In this document: in pieces, positions 35,493 through 45,651 of the stretch | How positions within the stretch are numbered: the first letter of the stretch is position 1 | Layout of the letters: each line of letters begins with the position of its first letter | Assembly (NCBI RefSeq): GCF_024199945.1 | Contig: NZ_JANADP010000001.1 | Location: 1,860,001 to 1,924,000 of the forward strand | Source of the DNA: Bradyrhizobium sp. CCGUVB4N | Lineage (GTDB): Bacteria > Pseudomonadota > Alphaproteobacteria > Rhizobiales > Xanthobacteraceae | Reading direction: 5' to 3' | DNA: 64,000 bases | Translations under genes and position numbers: made by a program | The notes under the pieces: generated by a model | Told to the model about the DNA's origin: nothing | Database searches by the model: none | Seen by the model: only the letters and a program-made list of their open reading frames with translations

Positions 35493-35678
35493 CTAGGCCG
35501 CTTGCAGCCAGGAAAGCCATTTATGATCGGCTTCGCGGCGAAGCCTGAAGCGGTCGACGCATTTCTTGGAACAAAGAGCCGTTCGCCAGCAGTAGTAGCG
35601 GATCAGACCGAACCGTCCACCGCAGATCGCACAGCACCTTGCTGAACCACGCTCCGAATCATGCGAGCTGTTTCGCAT
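35493..35678 (-). CDS. Small cysteine-rich (zinc-ribbon-like) protein
   Basis: The 61-aa protein has CCAICGGRF and a second CSKKC pair about 20 residues later, a C-x2-C...C-x3-C arrangement able to bind zinc. It then has a basic C-terminal helix ending WLSWLQAA. It resembles the many tiny zinc-binding proteins of Bradyrhizobium. No neighbours suggest a role. Confidence 0.6.
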   Translation of the reverse strand: MRNSSHDSERGSARCCAICGGRFGLIRYYCWRTALCSKKCVDRFRLRREADHKWLSWLQAA

Positions 35679-36513
35679 TGTCGCCTCCTGTCGGCGTTAA
35701 CTAGATCGTCATCGCTTTGCGCGCAGCACGAGGTGCGCACGCCGCGCGCGACTTGGGCCGGTCGCCAAGCCTTCCGGCTTTTACGGATACCGTGCGCAAT
35801 CGCTTGATGTGCACCGATTTTGACGAAGCAGCCACTCCACTGGGAGGGCTTCGCCGATCGCTGACTATAAGCGTCATTCAATCTCGATTGGCGCAATCAA
35901 CAACGAAGTTGAGCCTAAATCCTGCGCCGAATAGCCAATACACGACGAATTCTAACGAGACTGACCAAGAACATGCATCTCACGGCAGTGGCTTGGAGCT
36001 AGCGCTGCCTTCGCCTGTCAAAGGGTGGCAATCATCCGTCTCGAACTGTTCGATCAGCATGGTCACTGCGGGCCAGCCGAGATATTACCTTTGTGGTTGG
36101 CTTGGCGAAGGCGAGGCCGTTCACGTTGCTCAGCGATGTGGATGATACAGCGGACCAAATTTAGTCCGCGCGGTGCCTGAGCTGCATTTCCGCAAAACTG
36201 GTGCAGAAAGGGCGAGGTGGAGGGCGGCAGAGAAATCACCGTCATGCACACAAGCGACAAGACCGGCCGAATTGGGGCTTGCGAGGCGGAGGACATTCAG
36301 CCGTTCATAGCCTGCTTACAACAGTGGCCTGCGCCATTGGGCGAGCAGAAAGCAGTATGGCCGCCCCTCAATCGGTCGCCTGCTTCACACTATGCTTGAT
36401 GTTGCGACGCTCGCACTTAAGCTCGCCAATGGGCATCGCCCACCTTGGTTGCCCCTCTTTTGTTCCCAGAGCTGTCGGGCTCCGATGTCGTCAGTCGATC
36501 CCGTTCGCTCGGA
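35679..36513. other. No gene recognised between the small Cys-rich gene and panC
   Basis: Frames on either strand are short or compositionally unlike protein. I see no terminator hairpin for panC. Confidence 0.4.
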
Positions 36514-37368
36514 CTACGGGCTCACTTCCGGCTTAAGGATGACGTTATCGATCAGGCGCGTCGAGCCGACATAGGCCGCCGCGCACAGAGCAGCAGGATT
36601 GCTCAAAGGATTCGAGGCCGGCTCAAGCGTGTCGGCATCGACGAGCTCGAGATATTGCAGCCGGTCGACTTCATCCAAATGCCGCCTGGCGATTGCAATA
36701 AGCTTCCCGCATTCGCGCTCGCCTGCACGAAATTCGGCCTCGGCTGCGAACAGACCGCGACTGATCGCAAGAGCCCGCCGGCGCTCTTCTTCATTGAGAT
36801 AGCGATTGCGGCTGCTCATGGCCAGCCTGTCCGGCTCCCGAACAGTTGGCACGGTGACGATCTCGATGGGAAGATTGAGATCAATTGCCATGCGACGCAC
36901 GATGGCGCATTGCTGGAAATCCTTCTGTCCGAAAAACGCGACATTCGGCTGCACCATGCTGAACAGCTTGCAGACGACGGTTGCGACACCGCGAAAGTGC
37001 CCAGGCCTGAAAGCCCCGCACAAGGGTTTTGAGAGTTCGCCGGGTTCGATGAAGGTCTCGAACTGAGCCGGATAGACCTCCTGTGCATCCGGAGCAAAGA
37101 CAATGGTCACGCCGGCATCACGGCACAGCCCCTCATCCCGGGGAAAGGCACGCGGATAGGTACCAAGATCTTCGTTCGGCCCAAACTGAGTGGGATTGAC
37201 GAAGATACTTACAACCGTGACGTCGCATTGCGCACGACTCGCCTCCACCAATGCCAAGTGACCGTCGTGCAGGTAACCCATTGTCGGTACGAAGCCGACG
37301 CGCTTGTGCGAATTGCGAGCTTTTGCAAGAGCGGCCCGCAGCTCAGCGACCATCGTAACTGTTTGCAT
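36514..37368 (-). CDS. panC: Pantoate-beta-alanine ligase
   Basis: The 284-aa enzyme joins pantoate and beta-alanine to pantothenate with ATP. It shows the HIGH-like motif FVPTMGYLHDGHLALV, the segment VSIFVNPTQFGPNEDL and the KMSKS-equivalent MSSRNRYLNEEER. It lies 14 bp downstream of panB on the same strand and is co-transcribed. The beta-alanine it needs can come from the panD placed in the bio operon. No ketopantoate reductase (panE) is in the window. Confidence 0.95.
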   Translation of the reverse strand: MQTVTMVAELRAALAKARNSHKRVGFVPTMGYLHDGHLALVEASRAQCDVTVVSIFVNPTQFGPNEDLGTYPRAFPRDEGLCRDAGVTIVFAPDAQEVYPAQFETFIEPGELSKPLCGAFRPGHFRGVATVVCKLFSMVQPNVAFFGQKDFQQCAIVRRMAIDLNLPIEIVTVPTVREPDRLAMSSRNRYLNEEERRRALAISRGLFAAEAEFRAGERECGKLIAIARRHLDEVDRLQYLELVDADTLEPASNPLSNPAALCAAAYVGSTRLIDNVILKPEVSP

Positions 37369-37382
37369 GTTGGAGCTTTATC

Positions 37383-38255
37383 TCAGGTTGGATTGGAAGG
37401 CGCCCAGCTTGCGATAGCATCAGTCAAGCCTTCGGGAAGCCGATAGCACTCTTGTGGCGTCGGGAATGCACCATTGCGGACATCTGCGGCCCAGCGTGAC
37501 AGCGCCTCCTGCAATAGCGGAAAACCCTCGACATAGGTGCGAACGAATTTCGGCCGATGGCTTTCAGTCAGGCCAAGCACGTCATGGAACACAAGTACCT
37601 GGCCCGAACAACGAGGGCCAGCGCCAATTCCAATTGTCGGTATTGTCAGGGTCTCGGTCGCGCGGGCGGCGAGTTCTGCCGGGATACCTTCCAGAACGAG
37701 AGCGAAACATCCGGCTTCCTGTAGACGGTGGGCGTCGTCGAGCAGACGCAAGGCATCATCGGGGTTCCGACCTTGCACCTTGAAACCGCCCATAACATTG
37801 ACGCTCTGCGGCGTCAGGCCGAGATGGCCCATCACCGGAATCTCGCAATCGACCAAGGCGCGTACGATTTCGGCGCGCTTGGCTCCGCCCTCAAGCTTCA
37901 CGGCGTCGGCCCCACGCTGCAGGAAACCTCCGGCGTTGCGGATCGTCTCCTCGGGACGCAGGTGAAAGCTGAGAAAGGGCATGTCGGCCACAAGCAAGGC
38001 GCGAGGTCGTGTCCGCGCCACGGCTTCGAGATGATGGTTCATCATCGCCAAGCTAACCGGCAACGTGTTGTCGAATCCGAGACAGACATTGCCAACACTA
38101 TCCCCGACAAGGACGATATCGACGACGGGGTCCGCGATCCGTGCCGTTACCGCATCGTATGCGGTCGTCATGACGACACGCCGCCCCTCCCCCTTCCACC
38201 GCTGCAGAGTTGGAATGGTGACGCGCTCGGCAGGCGCCTGCGAAATGTGGCTCAT
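37383..38255 (-). CDS. panB: 3-methyl-2-oxobutanoate hydroxymethyltransferase
   Basis: This 290-aa TIM-barrel enzyme makes ketopantoate from alpha-ketoisovalerate and methylenetetrahydrofolate. Typical segments are VVMTTAYDAVTARIAD, the metal-binding DIVLVGDSVGNVCLG, MGHLGLTPQSVNVMGG and GIGAGPRCSGQVLVFHD. It is the first gene of the panB-panC pair. Plasmid- or island-borne panBC copies are known in rhizobia and may support bacteroid vitamin needs (established in general; role here inferred). Confidence 0.95.
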   Translation of the reverse strand: MSHISQAPAERVTIPTLQRWKGEGRRVVMTTAYDAVTARIADPVVDIVLVGDSVGNVCLGFDNTLPVSLAMMNHHLEAVARTRPRALLVADMPFLSFHLRPEETIRNAGGFLQRGADAVKLEGGAKRAEIVRALVDCEIPVMGHLGLTPQSVNVMGGFKVQGRNPDDALRLLDDAHRLQEAGCFALVLEGIPAELAARATETLTIPTIGIGAGPRCSGQVLVFHDVLGLTESHRPKFVRTYVEGFPLLQEALSRWAADVRNGAFPTPQECYRLPEGLTDAIASWAPSNPT

Positions 38256-38757
38256 CCCAAAAATCCGATCCGTCGACTAGCCCGCATACCCAAGGTCGTC
38301 GCTTCCTATGGAAGGCGAGAGAAAAATGTCAACGGTGAGGAGAAAAAAGAAAGATACTCCGCCAAAATAGCGGACGAGAGCACAAAAACATCCAATGATC
38401 GCGCGATCATCGAAAAAGACCTTCCAGGCCGCAATCGACATAGGGACCGATTGCGCGGCAGGCGCGCGTCGCTCTGCCGGCGGGACGCCAGTTCCACTTT
38501 CTCACCTCAGCATCAGCGGGACGATCTCGCCAACGCGGTGACCGCCGATCCCGGGCTGGTCGGGCTGCACGAATGCGGTGATTTCATAGTCATTGATGCG
38601 GCAGAGCCGGACATTTCTGCCGGCCGGGGAATCGCCGATCGTTATCCAAATTGAGCGATTCGCTCAACTTGGCGAGACAGGGAGACTTACAGCCGCAAAG
38701 AACTCCCCCTTGGGATCGAGGTGGAAATCGCTGGCCGCCCACAGTGCCGATCGTTGC
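38256..38757. other. No intact gene upstream of panB
   Basis: A plus-strand frame ending at 38654 gives LVGLHECGDFIVIDAAEPDI, which looks protein-like but has no beginning or ribosome site. An A-rich patch (38325-38350) precedes panB and may be promoter DNA. Confidence 0.35.
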
Positions 38758-39000
38758 TCATCCGCGACCGCGGTACGGATCATTCTCGTCGTGCCCTTCC
38801 CATGAGAACTCGGCGCAGGCCGATCCGTCGCAGATGCCGTAGCGCGCATCCAGGAAGCCCTTGAGAGCCCCAGAGGCGATTTCGCCATCGGACTTGCCCT
38901 TGAAGGTGAGATGCGCCTCTTTGACAAGATCAAGGAAGTCGCTGACCCAGACGTCCATCTCGACGATGCGCCAACAGCCGACAAAGGCCTTGCGAACCCG
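38758..39000 (-). pseudogene. Fragment of a small conserved hypothetical protein
   Basis: A minus frame reads FVGCWRIVEMDVWVSDFLDL and continues with SDGEIASGALKGFLDARYGI and FSWEGHDENDPYRGRG before a stop. It looks like a compact acidic protein that loses its frame at its C-terminus near 38760. It directly abuts the IS5 fragment. I do not know its function. Confidence 0.5.
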
Positions 39001-39009
39001 GGTACCTTG

Positions 39010-39480
39010 GCCATCAGCTGGCCTCCGCGATCAGCTTGGGCAGCCGCACCAGATTGTAGGCGGTGGCAGCGAAGGAAAAGTCCATCGACGCGATCCCGGT
39101 CACGGAAGCCGGTCTTCTCTTGCCGACAACCGTCTTGATCCAGCCGAATGCCACCTCGATCCCCTTGCGGATGCGCTGGCTGACGGCATAGCCGCCGTGC
39201 CGGGTCGTTCGCCCGTCGATCGCAGAGCGACGGACCGCTGGTGTTCTGCGCTACATCCGGCGTCACGTTCATCGCGCGCAGCGCGTTGACGAAGTCTTCT
39301 GCACCGTAGGCTGTGTCGGCGCCAAGGGTGATCCTTGTCGGCCGGTTGGCACGAGGCTCGATCATGTGCAGCGCCGCCACTCGTTCGGCATGCCCGTCAG
39401 CCAGTGTCAGGCAGCTGTCGACCAGCAGGCCGTGGCGGTCCTCCATCAGCCCATGCCCGATGAGGCATAACTTCACCTCT
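39010..39480 (-). mobile_element. IS5-family transposase, C-terminal fragment
   Basis: The minus strand reads KLCLIGHGLMEDRHGLLVDS, then HMIEPRANRPTRITLGADTA and DFVNALRAMNVTPDVAQNTSG, and in a second frame EVAFGWIKTVVG and AATAYNLVRLPKL. This is the second half of an IS5-group transposase with a frameshift at about 39230. The start is missing. Confidence 0.82.
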
Positions 39481-39616
39481 TGCCTTTACCCTTGCGGTAC
39501 GCCTTGAGTTCCTACCCGCCCTCCGCAGCGCCTCAGCACCAGCAGACGGCGGCCGCCGAGCCGGCGGCGGATCGCCGCCAGTTTGCGCAGGCAGGCACGG
39601 TTTCATCATCGGCTCA

Positions 39617-41794
39617 CTAAGGGCGACCGAAGCCTGGTGGCAGGCGCATGTCGAGGTTCTTGAGCGAAAAAGCGAGCCGATCCGCAGCTTCGTTCGCGAC
39701 CGAGGATTGCTTCGTGCCTACCCCATGCCCGGCCTTCATCTCCACCTGTAGCAACACCGGCTTATCGGAAGCGGCCAACGCTTGCAGGCGCGCGGCGAAC
39801 TTCAAGCTATGCATGGGCGCGACACGGTCATCAGTTTCTGCCGTCCCGATCAGCATGGCTGGGTATCGGCGGCCTGGCTGGATGTTATGATAAGGCGAGT
39901 AGCTGCGCAGGATTGGGAACATCTTGGAATCTTCCGGATCGCCGTATTCTCGAGCCCAGAGCCGCCCGTTGTTGAATTGGGGAAAGCGCAACAGGTCTAG
40001 GATACCCACGGTCGGGAAGGCGACAGCGAAGAGGTCGGGACGTTTCGTGATCGTTGCGCCGATCAACAGGCCCCCATTGCTGTAACCCAGCGCGGCCAGT
40101 TTTCGAGGATTCGTGTAGCCGGCACCCACGAGGTATTCGGCCGCATCGACAAAGGCGTCGAACACCGCCGGCTTGTTCTGTAACATGCCAGCCCGGTGCC
40201 AATCCTCCCCGTAGGTGCCGTCCCCCGGCAGCTGGGGGAAGGCAAAAAGCCCGCCCATGTCCATCCAGGTGACCTGCTCGGGGCGGAAGTCGGGTGGGAA
40301 GGTGAGGCCGAAGCCACCGTAGCCATAGAGCAACGTCGGCGTCGCGCCTTTGACCAAGCCGCCCTTTCTGTAAGCGAGGAACATCGGGACGCGCTTGCCA
40401 TCCCGGCTGGTGTAGAAAGCCTCCTCTACGACGTAGTGGGCAGGGTTTACCGGTCCCCGCGGCCGTAGTACGGGCGCGACCCTGCGAGTCGCGATATCAT
40501 AACGGTAGACGCTGAAGGGCGTCGTGAAGCTCGTGTAATCGAAGTAGACTGTAGAGGCGTCCTCCGGCCCGGCGAAGCCGCGCGCTAGGCCGGGACCAGG
40601 CAGGCTGACCTCGCCGTCCTGCGCCCCGTCTTCACGGAAGACACGGATTCGCGACTTTCCGTGATGCAAGTAGTGCGCAAAGAACCGCTCCCCGCCGCAA
40701 GTGACCGCGAGCAGGGGATCTGTGGTCTCCGGGATGATGATGCGTGGAGGGTTGCCCAAATGGCCGAGGTCGAAGGCGACCAAACGGCGGTTGGGCGCGC
40801 CTTCGTTGGTCAACACGTAGAACACCGCACCCTGGACAGCCACGACCCGATTGCTGGCGAGCTGGTCCTGCTTCCCAATGAAGATCGGTTTGAATCCGTC
40901 CTCGGGCCGAGTCAGGTCTTCGACGAGTAGCGTCGCCCCCCCACCTTCGAACCCTGAGTTGACGATGAGGTAGCGACCGTCGGCAGAGACCGATCCGATG
41001 AACATGTGGTCAGGGTTGGCCTTGTTCTCATACACGAGTCGATCTTTGGCCTGGGGCTCGCCGAGCCGATGGTAATAAAGCTGCTCGCCGGCGTTCTGAG
41101 TACGGAATTCTTCATCCTTCGGCGGCTTCGGAAAGCGCGTGTAGTAGAACCCTTGACCAGCGTAATCCCAGGCGGCCGCACCGAACTTGTTCCAGCGCAC
41201 CTCGTCGGGGAAGACCTTGCCGGTCGCCGTGTCGATAACCCGCCAAGTGCGCCAGTCGGAGCCAGCATCATGAACCGCATAGGCTACCAGCCGGCCTTTC
41301 CGCTCATAGGCGACGTCAGCGAGTGCGCTGGTCCCGTCCTTGCTCCACGAGGCCGGATCAATGAGTTTCACGGGCTTTGAACTGTTGCTCCGGACGACCC
41401 AAAGCGCCGCCTGTTGATCACCGGGGCGCCGGCGAAAGAAGAATTTGCCGCTGTCCAGACGCACGGGCGGGCTCACCGTCTCGATATTGTGGAGGGCTTC
41501 GAGTCTGCGGAGGATCGCACGACGCTCAGGCACTCTTGCCAGATATCTCCTCGTCAGACGGTTCTCCGCCTCGACCCAGTTGCGGACCCGGGGCGCGGTC
41601 TGAATGTTGTCCTCTAGCCACTGGTAAGGGTCCTCCACTTGGGTCGCCCCATACCGATCGAACCTCGACGCGGTGGCCGCGAAGGGGTAGCGCAGCGCGT
41701 CAGCCCTCGAAGCCGGACCGGAGCAGGCCAAGGCGGCGACCGCAGCGCCTACGGCCAATTGCCGCAAACGGTTCTGGATAAGGAATGAGGTCAT
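39617..41794 (-). CDS. Secreted prolyl-oligopeptidase-family (S9A) serine peptidase
   Basis: The 725-aa precursor has a signal peptide (RLRQLAVGAAVAALACSGPA...). An N-terminal region ending in DPYQWLED is followed by the seven-bladed propeller and a C-terminal alpha/beta-hydrolase domain. The catalytic triad is visible: Ser 572 in GYSNGGLL, Asp ~655/656 in AETDDRV and His 690 in KAGHGVG. S9A enzymes cleave short proline-containing peptides. A periplasmic enzyme could process plant or bacterial peptides; no neighbour gives a clearer role. Length is normal for the family. Confidence 0.92.
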   Translation of the reverse strand: MTSFLIQNRLRQLAVGAAVAALACSGPASRADALRYPFAATASRFDRYGATQVEDPYQWLEDNIQTAPRVRNWVEAENRLTRRYLARVPERRAILRRLEALHNIETVSPPVRLDSGKFFFRRRPGDQQAALWVVRSNSSKPVKLIDPASWSKDGTSALADVAYERKGRLVAYAVHDAGSDWRTWRVIDTATGKVFPDEVRWNKFGAAAWDYAGQGFYYTRFPKPPKDEEFRTQNAGEQLYYHRLGEPQAKDRLVYENKANPDHMFIGSVSADGRYLIVNSGFEGGGATLLVEDLTRPEDGFKPIFIGKQDQLASNRVVAVQGAVFYVLTNEGAPNRRLVAFDLGHLGNPPRIIIPETTDPLLAVTCGGERFFAHYLHHGKSRIRVFREDGAQDGEVSLPGPGLARGFAGPEDASTVYFDYTSFTTPFSVYRYDIATRRVAPVLRPRGPVNPAHYVVEEAFYTSRDGKRVPMFLAYRKGGLVKGATPTLLYGYGGFGLTFPPDFRPEQVTWMDMGGLFAFPQLPGDGTYGEDWHRAGMLQNKPAVFDAFVDAAEYLVGAGYTNPRKLAALGYSNGGLLIGATITKRPDLFAVAFPTVGILDLLRFPQFNNGRLWAREYGDPEDSKMFPILRSYSPYHNIQPGRRYPAMLIGTAETDDRVAPMHSLKFAARLQALAASDKPVLLQVEMKAGHGVGTKQSSVANEAADRLAFSLKNLDMRLPPGFGRP

Positions 41795-42139
41795 GATCGG
41801 AGTCTTCTATCGAATACGACCGATCACCCTGCTCCAACGGGGATATGTCGGTCCGACGCGTCGTTGCGCTAATCCAAAGCATTCGTCGTGCCAAAGGAGA
41901 AACTCATTGAACTGCAATCTGGTCGCCCCAAAGCGCGCCGGTTCGCATCTTCACACATCGTCGCGCATCAGACACGGTGCGTGCGCGTTGCAACAGGGGC
42001 GGCTCTCGAGAGACTTCCTCTGGCGGAGCGCAGTTGGCCCACCATCTCAAATTCTAGTCTTACTGAGATGAGTGTCGCGGCACTTGTCGACGGGAATCCT
42101 ATATTTGAGAGGACACACTTTTCAGCGGCGGGAGGCCGA
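41795..42139. other. Upstream region of the S9A peptidase, no gene
   Basis: Short frames only. The stretch separates the peptidase start from an IS701-family relic. Confidence 0.4.
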
Positions 42140-42701
42140 GATGGGTCTGACAAAATCGGGGGACATAGTGTCGCGGCTTTCGACATATATTGAGTGCCTT
42201 GCGAGCGTGATCAGACATACGGGACGAGCCAAACCGCTTCGCGATTACTGCATCGGGCTGATGATGCCATGCGATCAAGAGCGTCGAGCCGATGGCAGCG
42301 ATGAAGGCTCCTGAGGGGACAGCGCCACAGCATCAGGCGTTGTTGCATCTTGTCGGTCAAGGCGGCTGGTCGGATCAGCAAGTGTTGAGCAAGATCCGTG
42401 AGTTAGTTCTGCCGGCCATCGAACGTCACGGAGAGATCGAAGCTTGGATCATCGATGATACGGACTTTCCCAAGAAGGGGCGGCACTCGGTCGGCGTTGC
42501 ACAGCAATATTGCGGTCAGTTGGCAAACAAGACACTTGTCAGGTCGCCGTGACGCTCTCGGGCCATCATGCGAGCTTGCCGGTAGCCTATCTGCTCCATC
42601 TACCAAGCGAGTGGGTTGCAGCTTATGGCTTTCTGGTCTCGGAGCGAGAAACGATTTTCCCCTCAGCAACAGCATCCACCAAATCTGCAAGGATAGAATA
42701 A
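42140..42701 (+). mobile_element. IS701-family transposase, N-terminal fragment
   Basis: Three plus-strand frames together read as the first ~180 residues of an IS701-type transposase: LSTYIECLASVIRHTGRAKP, then [40 protein letters not shown] (carrying the first catalytic Asp) and [20 protein letters not shown]. Frameshifts lie near 42285 and 42530. It differs from the intact IS701-family element at 31.5 kb. Confidence 0.8.
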
Positions 42702-42890
42702 GACGCCTGCAACCGCATAGCCCGCAGCAGCTTCTCCGGCGGGATCGACGGCCGCCTAATCGGCGAACATAGCGCGGCAAACTCCCTTCCAGCGCCGATA
42801 GCGCCTCGTTCACCGTCGTCCGGATCGCTCGCAGCGGACGATCACGCCGCACCCGCAACTCCAGATCAACGTAGCTGAACAGCTCGCCCG
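42690..42890 (-). mobile_element. IS5-family transposase, N-terminal fragment
   Basis: The minus strand gives SYVDLELRVRRDRPLRAIRT and NEALSALEG, the typical start of an IS5-group transposase, then decays. It is joined head to tail with the IS701 fragment. Confidence 0.65.
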
Positions 42891-43111
42891 TTCAATTGTC
42901 GCAGCCGCGCACGCACCATCTCCGACTCTCGGCGCAGCCAATGAACCGCGGTCACCGGCCGGCGGCGAGCGCCCTTTCTAACGGTCTGCTATCGAGAGCA
43001 CGTTGGCGAGGCCGTACAGCGATTTGGATCAGGTGAGAGGGTGGCGCACGAAATGACGCACTGGCAGCGCTCGTGCTGAGGCCGTGCAGCGCTTGATGCG
43101 GGGGTGGGCTG

Positions 43112-43309
43112 TCACAGCTTGGGGGCCTGGCTGGAAGCTTTGATCCATTCGTCAAATCTGGATGCTGCGTCGGCCTGTTCGGCTTTGATGAGTAACCTAT
43201 TGCGCTCCGGTCCCGGGGGCAATTGCGATGCCTTGTCCCGTGCTTGTTTCGCAACTGCCGTCAGCCGTTCACGCAGTGATGGGAGTTCGATCCGACGTCG
43301 TCTCACCAT
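43112..43309 (-). CDS. Conserved small hypothetical protein
   Basis: The 65-aa product (MVRRRRIELPSLRERLTAVA..., RNRLLIKAEQADAASRFDEW) is a basic-then-amphipathic helical protein of a type often seen near rhizobial IS elements. No function is known to me. It has a plausible length and no internal stop. Confidence 0.55.
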   Translation of the reverse strand: MVRRRRIELPSLRERLTAVAKQARDKASQLPPGPERNRLLIKAEQADAASRFDEWIKASSQAPKL

Positions 43310-43476
43310 GGGACACTCCGCGAGCGGTGATGATCCAATAAATATCGCTACATAGGAGGTCGCGTACGCCTACGAAATTTAGTAGGCCACATAATGCAAA
43401 TTCATCTGATACGCATTGATGGTAGCGGTGCGGTCACGGAGCTAGAGACATGCCGATGTGTCGCGGAGCCATAGGC

Positions 43477-43677
43477 ATGCTGAGACCTAAAGAATATCGC
43501 GAACTCGCTAAGATCTACAGGGACATGTCGAAAGCCGGTGATGTGTCGCCTAGGCGATTGTGCGTCCTGGTCAGCATCTCCAAAACATATGCCAAGTTGG
43601 CCGACCAATGTGAGCTCCTGGACAACATCGTCAAAGACGAAGACTGCAAGGTTATGCCGTTTCCGAGATCTAGGTGA
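43477..43677 (+). CDS. Small helical hypothetical protein
   Basis: I choose the ATG at 43477 (MLRPKEYRELAKIYRDMSKA), which begins the conserved-looking Y-R-x-L-A-x-x-Y-R-x-M-x-K-A helix; an earlier ATG lies at 43450. The 66-aa product ends KVMPFPRSR. Its helix resembles the YRELAETYR-type small proteins common in Bradyrhizobium. Function unknown. Confidence 0.55.
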   Translation: MLRPKEYRELAKIYRDMSKAGDVSPRRLCVLVSISKTYAKLADQCELLDNIVKDEDCKVMPFPRSR

Positions 43678-44788
43678 TCCGTGCGGGGCAAAGGTGCCGT
43701 GCTTGGTGGCGTAGATGCGCTTACTGGCAGAATCCGCCAGTGACAGCCTCCTCGGCGGCCGGCTTTCGGACGTCGAATGGGGCTACGCACCAGATAACAA
43801 ACTGCTCTTGATACGATTGCGATCCGAACTTGCAGAAGTTAGAGCGTGGCTGCTGATAAATCTATGATTGGAACGGCGCTTTCACGGCCATTGAGGCCGC
43901 AATGATGACCGCAGCAGGTCAGCGCTCGGCAGATTGTTGGGTTGGGGGGCAGAGCGCCACGGGTTGACTTAGCAGGGCGACCCCACGGGCGCATAGCAAG
44001 ACAAAGTATGGGAAAGAGTAGCTGATGGCGTAAGCCTTTGGCTTACGCGGCACTGCTACGATCCATCGCACGCATACCGTGTGATGCGAGATATGAACGT
44101 ATTGTCACCGGAACTGCGGCCCGGCGACAAGATCCATCGACAAGCTGAACACCGCTTCGAAGATTGAGTCCGGCCCATAAGAATGCCTCTGCAAAGATGA
44201 AAGCCACGCGAAGGGGCAAGGGGGCCGGCATTCTTCCCGAGGCGAGAGGCTTGGAACGGCCAATGGGAAAATTCGCACGCGGGCTGACCGCGATTTTAAG
44301 AACACACATTTTATAGGAGAAATATTCTTGGCTAGAAGGTATCGAGCAGCACGGTTTGACCTTCGTCGACCGCCACGGCTCAAGCTGCCACCCCATCGAG
44401 CTAATGGGACGCAACGCCTCAGCGTTCCGAATGACATGGAACGCAGCATGTTGCGAGCGACGGCATTGTGGCGCTTCGACAAAAGAATAGCGTCGTCAGC
44501 CCTGGCGCGTCGTTTTACGATTTTGCACGATTTGGCTCACCGGACTTTTAGAGCTACTGAATGTCGCATCCTGCCACGCTTGGCCATGACAGAAGCTTGT
44601 CGCAGTGCGTAATCGCGGATCTTCGGTTGCGGCGTTTCTGCTCTGGCATCTTGCCGAGCGTTCAGTTGCAAATCGCAGGTGCTCTCATAGAGCTACAGCG
44701 AACGAATATGATCCGGCCTCCTCGACCATCGCGGGTCAACCCGAGCAGGAGTGCGCGATAGCGGCCCGCAGCGCACCGCCGTTTTCAT
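43678..44788. other. 1.1-kb stretch without a recognisable gene
   Basis: Both strands hold overlapping short frames without family motifs. A moderately AT-rich segment at 44300-44340 stands out. I assign nothing. Confidence 0.4.
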
Positions 44789-45651
44789 TTACGTGTGACG
44801 GCAACGCGGGCAGCCCTGCGGGAAGCAGGCGCGGCAGAAAGGCTTGCCGCATGACTTGCAGGGCGCATGGCCCGCAGTATCGGTCAGGTGCAGATTGTCG
44901 TCGCACACGAGGCGCACGCGATCGAGGCCCAGCCCCGCCTCGCAGAGCGGCCGCTCAAGCGTCCTGACCAGCGGGTGCCAGTCAAGCCGGATCATGCGCT
45001 GCCCTTTGCGGCGGCGAATCAGAACCTCGAAGCGTTGCACCGGTACATAGATCTCAAGCGCTTGGACCCATTCGACCGTGACGCGCAGCGCGTAGTTGCG
45101 GCGTAGGTCGTCGAGCTTGGCGCGATATTCGCGCTCGATCGCCTCCACCCGCAGCGTCTCGCGCCGCCGGTCGGCCTCCGCGCGGTCTCCGTCCGTGCGG
45201 TTGAGCGCCGCCAAGCGCTTCAAAGACCCCTCACGCAGGTCATTGTGATAGGCATGGACACGGTCGCGGTCTCGCTCCAGTCGGCGGCGCATCGTCCGCA
45301 GGAACGGCTCCATGCTGTCCTGTGCCTCGCGCTCGAGTAGCGGACGCAACCGCGCCGCGAGCGTCCCTGAGCTCCATCCCGGTCCGGCCACGCGCTTGGT
45401 CACCGCGTCGGGCATGTGCCAATCGGCAGTTTGCGCCAGCGCCGGTCGCAGCTGTGCCAGGACGTCGCTGATGTCCGCGCCAGTCGCGAGGTTGAAGCCG
45501 AGCCAAATCAGTTTCTCGCGCTTCTCGTCCGACAGCGCGGTGACGCGGAACGCCAGCATCAGGCAGCATGTCCAGGTTGCAGACAGGCCCTGGAGTCGCC
45601 AGATCGCGTTCGGCAGGTCGAGGACGCGATCGAGCAGCTTTTCGGGGGCAC
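44789..45651 (-). pseudogene. C-terminal part of the helicase-partner gene, split by an IS630 element
   Basis: Reading from the IS junction, the frame continues from SAPEKLLDRVLDLPNAIW into LAFRVTALSDEKREKLIWLG and runs without a stop to 44789. It has a long charged helical region (FLRTMRRRLERDRDRVHAYH) and a C-terminal zinc-ribbon-like end, CKSCGKPFCRACFPQGCPRC. The N-terminal 94 codons lie beyond the IS at 46720-47000. Joining the two at a single TA restores one frame of about 380 codons, as expected for clean insertion. The protein is encoded just downstream of a SNF2-type helicase; its role is unknown to me. Confidence 0.75.
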